Positions 1 through 10,699 of a stretch of DNA of 64,000 nucleotides are shown one piece after another. The position numbers were made by a program, and so were the translations under genes. The DNA comes from Apricaphanius iberus. Taxonomy: Eukaryota > Chordata > Actinopteri > Cyprinodontiformes > Aphaniidae. The notes beneath the pieces are model-generated. The model had not been told where the DNA came from, did not search any database, and saw only the letters and a list, made by a program, of their open reading frames with translations. The stretch lies in contig JAPXFQ010002690.1 in the NCBI GenBank assembly GCA_028564705.1, forward strand, positions 340,501-404,500, in the 5' to 3' direction. The first letter of the stretch is position 1, and each line of letters opens with the position of its first letter.

Positions 1-651
1 ACAGAGCGCAAACCAACACAGCTGCGTCCACTAAGCAAATCTTTCCTGCCCAGTATATAAGAAAGCCATGGGTGTTTTTTGCACCCGTTTAATGTAGCTA
101 CATTCTGAGAAGCTACAGATCAATCAATTAACCACACAATGCTGATATAAGATCACATAAGCAGCTCTTGATAAATGGCTAACACACATTAGCATTAGCA
201 TGTAGCCACTTACTTTTCTGTCCATCAGGCGTCTTTGTTCTTTGATCCAGCTGCTGTTCTTTAGCAATGTAGAATAAAATCCTGTCATCCATGCAGCCAA
301 ACAGGCATTTTCACAGAGAAAGTAAAAAATACAACAAAAAAGTGTTTTAAGCTGCCAAAAACCAAAGCAGCCATTAGCTGTGAGAAGGACAAAGATGTGT
401 TTGAAAATCTACCAGGGGTAAGCCGCTCTGCCTGCAGGGGTGGTGCAGACACCTTTAGCACTCAACTTTCAACCAGTAATGTCACTAGTTCAATACACAG
501 TCATTTTCTAGGAGAGGGAGGGGCAGCTGCTCAGAGAGCAGAATTCAGGAGGATTACTCAGACATGCGTAAATTAAACCAAAAACCACTCTGGTGGGTTT
601 TTTTAATGAGAAAATTGCATTACCATATGTTTGAAATCTGATATAGGCCCT
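1..651 (-). mobile_element. Partial TTAA-type (Kolobok-like) DNA element, cut by window edge
   Basis: The reverse complement of this stretch aligns by eye with the left part of the element at 47038-49911. Bases 60-230 match about 47860-47975, 248-315 match the exon-like segment near 47610-47670, and 470-651 match 47038-47470. The terminal repeat reads ATATAGGCCC-TATAA here against AGGTCCTATAT next to TTAA in the other copy, so the TTAA has decayed to ATAA (652-655). On the minus strand it holds a short THAP-like zinc-finger start (Cys codons at 305-307 and 293-295) and a GTAAGT splice-donor motif (208-213), both shared with the other copy. The superfamily is inferred, not proven. Confidence 0.7.
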
Positions 652-1505
652 ATAAAGAGATAATGTGTAGTTTTTACCATTAATCTCTGGAAATATCCAT
701 CAGAATATTTTTGAAAATGAATAAAATGATGCCCAATCATTGAAAAGTATTGGCTGATTCATAACATATAACCATAAAAAGTGGGTTTAAAATTCATGGG
801 CGTAGGTCCTAGTGTATGGGGGCTGACATTGGAAGATTTGTTTTCTTCTACGTGACTCATGAGCCCATGTGGACAAAACGTCTTTACTGATTTGTCAATA
901 CACACTTAGATCCATTTTTCACTTGTCCTCATTAGAGGTTTAAAATGAAGAGCTCTATGAAGAGACTATAAAAAAACAAAATCAATAAAAATTCTCCAAC
1001 CATGACCGACCGATCAACCTGATCCAATGCACTCAACCTCTTGGGGAGAGGTGGGCAATCAGTTGTTGTGTCCATGCCTTCATGCGATACGGACCCGGTC
1101 GCGACTCCGCGTGAGAGGCAGAAGCCCACAGAGACGATTAAAACCACCAAAAATATAAAGAAACAGGTTGAGGTCACTTACTGCTGCACAGGCAACAACT
1201 TTCACCATCATGTTTTTGTTTTGTTTTATTTGTTTTCAAACTAGCTACAGTCATGGTGAACCTACACTGAAATTTGTCATTTTTTTCCATTGAGGTCATT
1301 CTGTCCAACAATACAGTTTATTCATTTACAAAAATATCTGAATAATATCACTCACCTACTGTACAGATTGCTGAAAAACCTTCACAAGAAAGCAATCTCT
1401 AAACGCACACTAAGTAGTTGACTTTATGTACGGGCACTAACTTCTTCTTTAGTAGCCTATTCTGAGAAACCTGCTGTGTGCAAGTCCATATCTGGATTAG
1501 GTTAC
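652..1505. other. Unassigned AT-rich stretch
   Basis: Nothing recognisable on either strand. Open frames here are short and have the low-complexity composition expected of non-coding DNA. If the candidate exons just to the right are real, their downstream intron or exons lie here. Confidence 0.4.
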
Positions 1506-1616
1506 CTGTGTGTCTGCACTGATCTGAGTCCTCAATTCTTCTGGGCACCAGGAACTCTAAGCCTGGGAGCCTTGCCAGCAGGCTTGAAGAAACATCAGCC
1601 CAGAGACAAAAACAGG
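1506..1616 (-). CDS. Candidate internal exon, unknown gene
   Basis: Read on the minus strand, a pyrimidine-rich acceptor (CAGTCTCCCTCACAG) ends at 1617 and a donor (CACACAG then GTAACC) follows at 1506. The 111-bp exon has one open frame, entered with two leading bases, which reads CFCLWADVSSSLLARLPG and onward for 36 codons. The neighbouring candidate exon at 1706-1788 leaves the one base needed to keep this frame open. No protein family is recognised. The intron between the two would be 89 bp, a common size in teleosts. A chance arrangement cannot be excluded. Confidence 0.25.
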
Positions 1617-1705
1617 CTGTGAGGGAGACTGGGGTTATTAATGATGACCGCTGGAACTCGGCAGAATGACAAAACAAGGGAGCAAATAGAATGTGAAATG
1701 CACAC

Positions 1706-1788
1706 CTGTCTTCCTCAATGGCGTGAGCCACAGAAGCAGAAGTGAGAGAAGAGGAATCTGATGAAGATGAATGAGAGGCCACAGAAAC
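1706..1788 (-). CDS. Candidate exon upstream of 1506-1616, unknown gene
   Basis: On the minus strand the acceptor CCCCTCTGTCTACAG ends at 1789 and the donor GACAG then GTGTGC starts at 1706. The exon is 83 bp. In the phase that joins the next exon without a stop, it encodes a strongly hydrophobic run rich in Leu followed by LTPLRKT, which resembles a signal or membrane segment. A second open frame is Ser-rich (SSSSDSSSLTSA) but meets a stop early in the next exon. It lies about 0.7 kb downstream of a promoter-like block on the same strand. The transcript could also be non-coding. Confidence 0.25.
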
Positions 1789-2169
1789 CTGTAGACAGAG
1801 GGGAACCAAAATAAAACCCCTGCCTTTCCTTTTCTTTATTGTTACTCGGTTGAGAAAAAAAAGGGCAAGAATAGTAAATATCAGAGAATCAGAATCAGAA
1901 TATGGAAGAGGAGGTGTAAAACACTGTATAAGAAGAGCATATCTGCAGAGCTGAAAGTGGTGTAAGTGTTTGAAAGAGAAAGATTGTTGAACACCACAGA
2001 GAGAAAAAGAGTGGGAGGTGCAGAATACTGACGAAAGAGGAGATGTATAGCACTGTTGCAGGAAAGGAGTAGGTGGAGGGAGAGAAGCTGCAGAGGTGGT
2101 TCTGCTCAGCTGTGTTTGAGTCTGGCGTACAGTCACGTCTGCTGGGTCTGACGAAAAGTAAGGACAAAG

Positions 2170-2173
<4 letters not shown>

Positions 2174-2217
<44 letters not shown>
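2174..2217. repeat. (GA)n microsatellite
   Basis: An uninterrupted run of GA dinucleotides, about 22 units. It reads as CT on the strand of the candidate gene to its left. Confidence 0.97.
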
Positions 2218-2220
<3 letters not shown>

Positions 2221-2476
2221 TAACCCATATTTCTATCACGATGCAGTGTCAGTGGTCAGTGTGTGAGGTTTCCTGTTGCTTAGTTACTGTTTTGCAACAG
2301 CAGTGCCAGTCTCTGTGCTTGTATGTGTCATCCTCCCAGTGGTGGGTGTCTGCACGATTCTCCCACTGTTGCCGCCACGTCTGCTGCCTTGAAACTATAA
2401 TGCTGTTAACAAGAATCAGACTTCTGACAGAAAGCTTTCACCCCCAGCAGGTCCAACATGTAGGCGCCTCAGCCGG

Positions 2477-2625
2477 CTTGCTATATATTCTCCTCCAGAC
2501 TGTCGATAGAAGAGAAAGAGCGGGATCGCCGCTCTGCTGTTGATTAGCCCCCATGCTCCCTGGATGGGGCGTGTGCATTGGCCCAGGTGCCCTGTAATAA
2601 CCCCGCCCATCAATCACCATTGGCT
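2477..2625 (-). promoter_or_regulatory. Promoter-like block pointing left
   Basis: On the minus strand there is CCAAT at 2623-2619, the GC-box GGGCGGGG at 2608-2601, a second CCAAT at 2581-2577 and a TATATA core at 2488-2483. The order and spacing fit a vertebrate RNA polymerase II promoter with a start near 2455. The block is richer in CpG than its surroundings. It could drive the candidate exons at 1788-1506. A plus-strand ORF through the same block (ATG at 2690 to 2842, 50 codons) is an alternative but has no other support. Confidence 0.35.
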
Positions 2626-3182
2626 GACAGCTACAGCCATGGCCCACGCCCTAAGGAAACATGAATCGCCTTTTTCACCCGTTTCAAACATGATGGATGA
2701 GGAAAGAGCTGCTGAGCCTGAGGGCTGGGCTGCCATGGAGTGTAAAGCTCCACTGGGGCCTAAGAGGGGAGGAGACGAAACCAATGAGAAGTTTCAGGAT
2801 TTTGTATTCCCTAAAATATGTACAAAATGCCCATGTTCATGATTGTTTCACTCTCACTACAGGGAATTAGTATGCATTTTCATTGGGCAAGTGACACAGA
2901 AGCCTGACTGAATCTCTACAGGGTAGCCCCAGCACAAAATAATACATTTTTCCAGTTGTGTAAAGAGGTTTTTTCTACAATTTGATCGTCATAGGACAGC
3001 TAATATATGTACAAATTGGCCTGGAAGGAGGTGAGGCAGCCTTCTTTATGCAAATCCTAATGTGTCAGCAACCTATGATCACTGCCTGCTGGTGAGTTCC
3101 TAATCTACACCCAAATGGATTAACATTGCATCAATTAGAGAACACGAAACCAGTAAGCAGCTGATCAGATGGATCTGCTCCT
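2626..3182. other. Unassigned stretch
   Basis: Moderate GC to about 2800, then AT-rich. Apart from the 50-codon plus-strand ORF at 2690-2842, nothing is recognised. Confidence 0.3.
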
Positions 3183-3566
3183 TTAAAGACACACTCCGCA
3201 ACTTGCAGATATTTGCCCTCTGTTGCCCGCTCAAGGCTTGCAGCGTAATGTCACTGTCGTGAAAACAAATCTCTATGGAGCGCGTCTGAAGCAGCGAATT
3301 GAGAGTTTTACAAACTCGTCAGTTAAAACAACAAGACAACAAACTAACGGTGTTTCAGTTGGGGAACCATCAAACCATTTTCCCAGCACGGTATCACATC
3401 ATCATGCCCGAATAACCCTGGAGCAAGCATTTATTAGTTACCAATCCACTAGCAACACAGCTAGCTCAGCATCCACACATCCTGTTGTCTCACACACAGT
3501 GACTGACTACAAAAAAACAGAAAACGCGGGTTTTTGTGATGAAAAAGTTATAGAGTGTGCCTTTAA
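3183..3566. mobile_element. TTAA-flanked MITE
   Basis: The sequence between 3187 and 3562 has inverted ends, AGACACACTC on the left and the complement of AGGCACACTC on the right. They extend imperfectly through AACTT and lie directly inside TTAA at 3183-3186 and 3563-3566. TTAA duplications are typical of piggyBac and Kolobok elements. The 376-bp length and absence of a transposase make it non-autonomous. A 140-codon plus-strand ORF overlaps it but its composition does not look coding. Confidence 0.7.
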
Positions 3567-4949
3567 AACACTCTGGAACCCATTAATTCAGTGGACAGCT
3601 ATTGAACTGGTTAAAGCTTGCACTTTGCGTCTTCTAAGACTTTAAAAAAATTAATTTTGTAGTTTTCCTGAAGCCTGAGTAGTTTGTGGAAGTTTTCTTC
3701 AAGTTTGATACCACTTTATGTTACAGTTTAATTTGAAAAAGTTTTCTATTTTATGTTATGGTAAGATTTTGTTTAGTTTGGATAATGTTTTAGTTTAACT
3801 GTTATGGGATCTTTGAATCTGACAATCAGTTCAGTGTACCACAGTTACCTCCACAGTCACCAGAGGGCCGTTCTATGAAGCAAGGCTTACTTTGCCAATC
3901 CTGGCTTAACTTCCCAAAATTCAGTTCCACTAAACGTAAGCCTCTTTTAAGGCAACATATGTTCTCAGACCAGCCTTCTCGGAGAGCGGCTGTTTTTGAA
4001 GCTTAATTTATCTTGATGAATATGATTGTATGAATGTGATCTCACACTAGGGAGCTAGCATTCTGCTACTGTTCACTTCCTCACACACACCCACCCTCCA
4101 GACCCGGTGACAAAAATGAATGATAGGGAGAGCATCTTTTTTTTTCAGGTGAGCATACTTTTTTATCCTAGATTTGATCTGATTCAGGCTAAATAGTTGT
4201 TATTTGGACACAGAGTGTTTACATGCAGCAAAAGAAAGAAAAACTGTTGCCTTAGTCAGACTGAAATTGTACTTGTGAAATAAATGTATCAGTGGCGGAG
4301 CCAGAACGTGGAAAATGGGTGGGCCTGGAAAAATGTGGATGGGCCTGATTCATTTTAAAGCACATATTAGATGTGCGTATGTGCACGTAAAAATTATCTT
4401 TTAATTATATCTTTTCGGACCACACTTTAAGTATTCTATGTTAGAAATAACATTGTAACATCACCCAGAAGGGGGCAGTTTTCTTAATAGGTTCAACAGA
4501 AGCGCAACAACAGCATAACTATTTGGTATCAGATACGTGATTCTGCTGCTGTACAAAAATACTTTTTTTCTCCGTTTACTTGACTGATACCACAAAACTT
4601 TATACTTATGTACATCCGAGACAGAGAGCTCCCATGGCAGACATAATTCAATTATGTAAAAATAAAATAAGATACAATTTTATATTTAAATAAAATCATG
4701 GACCTCACTGGGTGGGTGTTAGGGAAGACACCGGGATATTTTCTTTGCAGTAGCTTAATAGTTGTGTAGTGTCAGTAAGCAGTTGCAAATTCGTTTTTTT
4801 TTATATAAAACACCAAATTACAACTCCAACAAGCAAAGTAACTGGAACGTTTTTTTGTATGATCATAATTAATACCAGATATAAAAGTTATTTTCTTTTT
4901 ATTACACCGTGAAAAACGTTGCACATTCATTAAATTAATCATTTTAAAT
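3567..4949. other. AT-rich stretch with faint DNA-transposon relics
   Basis: Around 3862 (GAGGGCCGTTCTATGAAGC) and 4293 (AGTGGCGGAGCCAGAA) there are starts that resemble the ends of widespread fish MITEs, but no matching right ends were found. The remainder is AT-rich and featureless. Confidence 0.3.
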
Positions 4950-6243
4950 GGTAATTGTTCTGGTCCACCATCCGGCGTCTCGGGGGAGGGAGCGGTCTGC
5001 CACCAACACTGTTTACAGTGGGGGTGGTGTGCTGCTCACCTCAACGTTTTGGGTCGGTGGATGGAATACTTCCTCCTCGATCCCATCGACATGCCTTCCT
5101 GTTTGGAAGCAGAGTCTGCGGACTTTGGAACAGGCTCTCCAATCCCTGGTGCTAAGGTCACCGAGGTTGTTAAAAAGCTCCTTGGTGGCAAGGCTCTGGG
5201 GGTGGATGAGTTTTTATAAGGGCTGTTAGGTCCCTGTATGACCGGTGTCAGAGTTTGGCTCGCATTGTCGGCATCAAGTCGGACTCGTTTCAAGTGAAAG
5301 TTGGACTCCGCCAAGGTTGCCCCTTGTCACCAATCCTGTTCAAAAAATCCTGTCATATCGACAGGATTTCTAGGCCCGGCCAAGGTGTTAAGGGGATCCG
5401 TTTTGGTGACCTCAGGATCGGGTCTCTGCTTTTCGCAGATGATGTGGTCCTGTTGGCTTCATCTGAACTTGATCTACAGCTCTCGTTGGAGCGGTTCGCA
5501 GCCGAGTGGGAAGCAGCTGCGATGAGGATCAGCACCTCCAAATCCGAGACCATTGTCTTGAGCTGGAAAAGAGTAGGGTGCCTTCTTCGGGTCGGGGATG
5601 GAGTCCTTCCTCATGTGGGGGAGTTAAAGCATCTGGGGGTCTTGTTCACGAATGAGGGAAATTTGAGCGGGAGATCGATAGACGGATTGGCAAGGTGTCT
5701 GCAGTTATGCGGGCACTGTACCGGTCTGTCGTGGTAAAGAGAGAGCTGAGCCAAAACGCAAAGCTATCGGTTTACTGGTCGATCTACGTTCCTACCCTCA
5801 TCTATGGTCACGAACGCTGGGTGGTGACCGAAAGAACAAGATCACGGATGCAGGCGGCTGAAATGAGTTTCCTCTGCAGGGTGGCTAGGCTCTCCCTTAG
5901 AGATAGGGTGAGGAGCTCGGTCATCCGGAGGGGGCTCAGAGTAGAGTCGCTGCTCCTCCACATCGAGAGGAGCCAGTTGAGGTGGCTCGGGCATCTGGTC
6001 AGGATGCCTCCTGGATGCCTAGCTGGTGAGGTGTTCCAGGCACGTCCCACCGGGAGGAGGCCCAGGGGAAGACCCAGGACTCGCTGGAGGGATTATGTCT
6101 CCCAGCTGGCCTGGGAACGCCTCAGGATTCCTCCCGAGGAGCTGGCCCAAGTGGCTGGGGAGAGGGAAGTCTGGGTCTCTCTGCTTAGGCTACTGCCCCC
6201 GCGATCCGACCTCGGATAAGCGGAAGAAGATGGATGGATGGAT
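4950..6243 (+). mobile_element. Rex3-type (RTE clade) LINE fragment
   Basis: This is a 5'-truncated non-LTR retrotransposon. Conceptual translation gives reverse transcriptase motifs GLRQGCPLSP (near 5307) and LLFADDVVLLA (near 5440), then the C-terminal region with RSIYVPTLIYGHE-like, RSQLRWLGHLVRMPPG and RPRGRPRTRWRDYVSQ blocks (5700-6215). The 3' end is the GATG-type tail (6228-6243) described for Rex3. The reading frame is broken: the fragment is covered by overlapping ORFs in different frames, and a segment of the reverse transcriptase seems missing near 5215, where text typical of the region before the palm is followed at once by later text. There is no endonuclease domain. It cannot be autonomous. 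Confidence 0.88.
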
Positions 6244-6800
6244 ATCGTGTACGATACCACACTGACAAAATGGCTATGAATGAAAAATTTTAAAAATAAA
6301 ATTCATACATTTCAGATTACATATTTTCAGGATTATATTAACTTTCTTCTGCAACTTGACATTCATTAGCGGTAGAACATTAGTAGTATAAGGACATTCT
6401 AGTGACCTTGTTCTGGACATGCTGCAGCTTTAATCAGTCTGAGTCTGCAATACGATGTGTAGATGCAGCAGAGAGCAGCGCATTTACACAGCATGCATTA
6501 CATTTAATATTGACAAAAGAAAAACAATATAATAATACTAATTAATTCTGTAACAGCCATAGAATCGATGCATATGTCGCCCCCCCCCTTTTTAAAAAAA
6601 AAAGACCAGATATGTATACATGCGCATATTCTTCCTTTCTCTATCTATGGCGCAGCTCATATTAGCGGGCGCAAACTCTATTTGGACTATGCTCCTTGCA
6701 TCTATTATGAATCGCTCATGCAATTTTCGTCGATCATCAGCAAATTAAGTTGAAAAATGCACACACACATCAGACCTAAGAGTTTCCTGTGTCTGTAGAA
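6244..6800. other. Unassigned AT-rich stretch
   Basis: No gene, repeat family or regulatory motif recognised. Confidence 0.3.
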
Positions 6801-6925
6801 GGTAAATAGCCTGTACTTGTATAGCGCTTTATCTAGTCCAGAGGACCGCAAAATACTTCATTCTACGTAACAGTATTTCACCTATTCACAAACACCATCA
6901 CACACATGCGATGGCAAACTACACT
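6801..6925 (-). mobile_element. L2-tail-like short repeat
   Basis: The reverse complement carries GGACTAGATAAAGCGCTATACAAGT followed by CAGGCTATTTACC, the ending of a widespread fish repeat related to L2 3' tails. The stretch at 16990-17100 is the same family in the opposite orientation, matching over about 100 bases with scattered differences. Confidence 0.6.
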
Positions 6926-7440
6926 GCAGCCCCAGCTGACCTGTGGCACACTGACAGAAGCAAGATATAGATATGTTTGTATCATTGAATAGCAAACATA
7001 ATTGGAATCACATGAATATTTGCTTTCCAATTTTATATAAAACGCGTATGTAAATAGAAAGGATTTTGCAAATAAAAAAAGCGGATTTGAAGCAGAAGTA
7101 AATAACGTTCAAAAAGTGGAAGTTAAGAAATCTAAGATGAAAACTTTCCTCAAAACTTGACATACAGTTCTAATTAGCAATGTATTCTATTTATTGGTGC
7201 GTGTATGTAATGTCAGGAAAATAGCACTATGTCTGGTTCAATGTTTCTGTTGTGGATTTTGTCACTTGCCTGTACTGTACAACAAATTGCCTCTCAGGGA
7301 CATTAAAGTCTAAGTATGTTCAGCAATGTTTGCTTGGCTGTTCTGCAGCTCTTCTAGATATGCATATGGTCCCCATTTGTTTAGACGGGATGAGCGAAAT
7401 TATTTAAAAGTGTGCAATTTTGAAGTGATAGACACTTTAA

Positions 7441-7572
7441 ACCCTGCAATGGACTCGCGGCCTATCCAGGGCATACCCCTCCTCTTGCCCGATGATTGCC
7501 GCAGATAGGCAGCAGCCCCTCACAACCCTGCATAGGATAGATGGTATAGATAATGGATGGATGGATGGATGT
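7441..7572 (+). mobile_element. SINE/LINE 3' tail with (GGAT)n
   Basis: The segment runs AATGGACTCGCGGCCTATCC, GGGCATACCCCTCCTCTTGCC and so on to a GGAT tandem at 7553-7571. It matches the tail half of the SINE at 15775-16117. The tRNA-like head is absent, so this is a 5'-truncated copy. Confidence 0.75.
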
Positions 7573-7619
7573 TTTAAACTCTAGATATTGGGTAAAATAT
7601 CAAGTATTTTCCTGTAAAT

Positions 7620-7715
7620 ACTTGCATGTCCAAGTCAAGTCAAGTCATTCTTTGTCAAGTCAAGTGTAATGTCATAAACGAAATGACTGGAGTTCAAGTC
7701 ATGTGACTTGAGTCC
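7620..7715 (-). mobile_element. CAAGTC-rich MITE remnant
   Basis: Repeated CAAGTCAAGTCA units and an end reading GACTTGAGTCCAC match a fish repeat whose opposite end is seen at 36582-36690 (GGACCAAGTCATTG). Only part is left here. Confidence 0.5.
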
Positions 7716-7774
7716 ACAGCTATTTCAGTGAGAATATTGAAAAAGCTGTGTTTAACGAAATACCTTCTTAACAA

Positions 7775-8160
7775 TGACCCACCCTCCCTCCCCCTGATCA
7801 TTTATCTCCTCTCAGTATTAAATCCCCATTTTACTTTTCCCTCATCCCTTCATCCCCTCCCTCATCCCCTCCCCCTTCTCATCCCTTCATCCCCTCATCC
7901 CTTTCATCCCATCATCCTATCATCCCCATCATCCTTCCATACCCTCATCCTTTCATCTCCTCCGTCATTCCCTTCCTCACCCCTTCATCCCTTCCCTCAT
8001 CTCTTCGCCCAGTCATCCCTTATTCACCTCCCTCATCCCCTCATTCCTTTCATCCCCTCCCTCATCCCTTCATCTCCTCATCCCTTTCATCCCTTCGCTT
8101 TCTCCTTCATTCCCTCCCTCATCCCTTCATCCCCTCATCCCTTCATCCGCCTATCTGCTC
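7775..8160. repeat. Degenerate (CATCCCTT/CATCCCCT)n array
   Basis: About 390 bases of nearly pure pyrimidine on the plus strand, built from variants of an 8-10-bp CATCCCTT unit. The 201-codon ORF across it is a product of this simple composition, except possibly its last part (see 8196-8333). Confidence 0.9.
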
Positions 8161-8195
8161 TTTCAAACTCCAGCACTAATATCTGTTTCTTTCAG

Positions 8196-8333
8196 GTTCT
8201 TCGTCTGGGGGGGCTCCTGAGCAGGCTCGAGAAGAAGACGGACTTCCGAAGACTGCACCCCCACACAGAGTCTTCAAGCCTCTATCAGTGCATCCTTCCA
8301 GACACACCATCTATCGAACCTTTTTGTCAATAA
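8196..8333 (+). CDS. Candidate 3'-terminal exon, unknown gene
   Basis: A strong acceptor (ATCTGTTTCTTTCAG) ends at 8195 after a plausible branch point (CACTAAT at 8174). The following 138 bases are open in one frame and start with VLRLGGLLSRLEKKTDF, ending in EPFCQ and a TAA that overlaps an AATAAA polyadenylation signal. Charge and codon use look unlike the pyrimidine array upstream. No family is recognised and no upstream exon was identified, so chance remains possible. Confidence 0.22.
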   Translation, partial: VLRLGGLLSRLEKKTDFRRLHPHTESSSLYQCILPDTPSIEPFCQ

Positions 8334-9979
8334 ATGTTCAAATCTAAACAAATCTAATCTCTGTAAGCGTGGTCCATGCTAATGAACTGGTGAAATGACA
8401 GACTCTTGGCGGACCAGATGCTTGAGTCTGTAGCTGATTTAGAATCTGCTTACGTAATGGTACCGTTCTAAAGTTCTTTGCACATTCTGGAATACAATTT
8501 TGCAAGCTGCTCACAATGAAAATAGCTCCCAATGTTCAGAAAACTGGCCACGTAAAATATGACTTCATAACTTGCTGGGGTGGGCTATTTTGTCAGCATA
8601 TATTGCGAGTTGAGTGTCATCCCTGGAACTGATTCTTTAAAATAAAATATCCAAATTGGGTACTAATAACTGTCTTAACAGAACCCACCCCCCAGAAGTG
8701 ACCGCTTCGTTTTGTACACCAATCTTAGGAATACTCAATGTTCTACATTGGTGACCAAGATTTCTTCCTCAACCAGCCTTGTGCTAATGAAGATAAGATG
8801 CGCCAGTAAAAACACAATCACTCCTGAGGGTCTTGTCTCAGCTAATTTAAAGGAAGATTCCAGAGGGCACGGTGTGTTTGTGATTTTCATGACCGCTTGC
8901 TTTAAACACAGTCATAAAACAACGCATGACTCTTTCCCAGAAGACATGATGTGTAAATGAACAGTGGCAGCTGAGTGACACAGACATGCTAATAAATGTG
9001 AACGAGATAAACAGCTGATTTTTTTATTGCTCCTAAATTAGCAGAGAAGTGATGAGAGTGATATTAGGAGAGTATGAGTTGATGCTGTTGTGGTCCAACG
9101 ACGGCAGCACCACTCAGATTATGCAAATGTCTTTAATGCCTTATCCTTAAAATAAAAAGTTGCTGCCAGCACATCCCAAATGTTGTGTCGTGTTGCGCTC
9201 AGAGCCACAGTTCCACTTTATTTCACATGCTTGCTTTGACTGTGGAGCGGAGGAATTTTCCCTGTAGCGTGTCGTAAAATGAAAAACATTGTCTGGAATA
9301 TCATAATAGCTATAAACATGGAGCTGGGGTTCTGAAGAAAAAAACATTAACTGTTTTATAAATGAGCTGACTTTATTTAGACTATTAAATGCTTCAGTGG
9401 CATGCATTATATAGAGACAAACTCCTAATAGCACAAGGCCATCCACACAATGGCCTGCTTTAGTTCTCTACTGTCCCAAGCCAGGGTAACATATGAAGGC
9501 CTTCATGGCAAGATGGAAGATAATTGCTGGAGATTCATTATTGAGATTCTAACCTTTTAAGGGACACATGAGTGAGCTTTGAATTGTCTTAAGTAAAAGG
9601 GTAGAAATGTCTAAAATTCAGTGTTTTTCAAGTATTCAAACGATTAATGAATGATGAAAGAAAACAAGTGGCAAAATAGAAAAATATTTTGTGTTTTACA
9701 GTGAAGCTGCCAGCAGAATATTTTGTGAGAGAGGCTGACAAAAAACTCTTCTTCTGATGCATGATGTGAAAAAGTTGACAGCGGTGTCTGTCACTGAGCA
9801 ATGCTGCCCATGTTGCTCTGGGTGAGATTTTCGTTTTTTGAACCTATAAAATCAACAAGAAATATTTGCACTGCAATTCAAATCTAAATACCTTTATAAA
9901 AATTCCCATTTAAAGTGTGCAGTAGTTATTTTTATAAAGAAAACTTCAATGTTTCTAAAAGCATCACTAGCATTTAAAG
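8334..9979. other. Unique-looking stretch, possible conserved non-coding element
   Basis: No repeat family or convincing ORF. The part at about 9090-9560 is of mixed composition and contains an octamer ATGCAAAT (9121-9128). Such stretches in fish gene deserts are often conserved enhancers, but conservation cannot be judged from one sequence. Confidence 0.25.
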
Positions 9980-10550
9980 TAGAGGCCGACCAATATGTTT
10001 TTTTTTAAAGCCGATACCTATTTTTTTTAAAAGCTGGTCACCGATGGCCAATATCTAAAGCCAATTGTTAAGGCTGATATCCAAGGCAGATATATATACT
10101 TTTTAGTGGCACATTGATTGTGAAAGACAACTGAACAATCACCGTGTGCTATATAAATGAAAAGGTCAACACAACTCTTTAAACATTTAATTCATCTTCA
10201 AATATAAGCCATTATGAAAACAAAACTCAAAACACTAACCTGAGTGCAAATGGTTTCAGAACCATAGAAAATAAAACAGATTAAGTTTCTTTAAGTATAC
10301 AAAATTAGATCAATTCAAACAGTAATCAGAATAATGTTGCAAATACCTGGTTTAGGTATAATCTGGATTTACAGTATCAAAGAAAAATCACCACAAAGTT
10401 AAGCCCACTACCACATGATAGTAAATAACAAAAATCTAAAATATATATAAAAATTGTGCACAGGTGAATAATCTTTTTTTCCAGATTTTTGACACAAATT
10501 TCGGCAGATAGCCGATATAGAAAGATATAGAATATAGCGGTCCGATATAT
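9980..10550. mobile_element. hAT-like MITE (GCCGAT type)
   Basis: The left end TAGAGGCCGACCAATAT and right-end text GCCGATATAGAAAG...TCCGATATAT are inverted versions of each other, as in the common fish repeat built of GCCGATA motifs. The middle is AT-rich and has no transposase. The ends are much mutated, so it is an old copy. Confidence 0.6.
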
Positions 10551-10699
10551 TGTTTGTACTGTGTGTTTGTGTTAAAATGTACAAAACAGTCAAATGTGTC
10601 TTGCCTGATTTAGTCTAATTTAAAACAAAAATCTCCCAAAAAATTTGGGTTGATTTTCCTTCACAGTGATGTAAAGTGTGAATATTAATTTATCATAAA

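Noticed and set aside
1399..2136. 245-codon minus-strand ORF
   Set aside because: Long, but low in complexity (Ser/Leu/Phe-rich) and without domain signature. The splice-site pattern inside it suggests small exons rather than one continuous gene.
1895..2239. ORFs on both strands over the GA microsatellite (Ser-Leu or Arg-Glu repeats)
   Set aside because: Their length comes from the dinucleotide repeat, which has no stops.
3223..3645. 140-codon ORF over the TTAA MITE
   Set aside because: It runs across the MITE end into flanking DNA, so it cannot be a conserved gene.
7728..8195. 201-codon ORF, Ser/Pro/His/Leu-rich
   Set aside because: Product of the CATCCCTT-type tandem; only the last 138 bases (8196-8333) were kept as a weak exon candidate.
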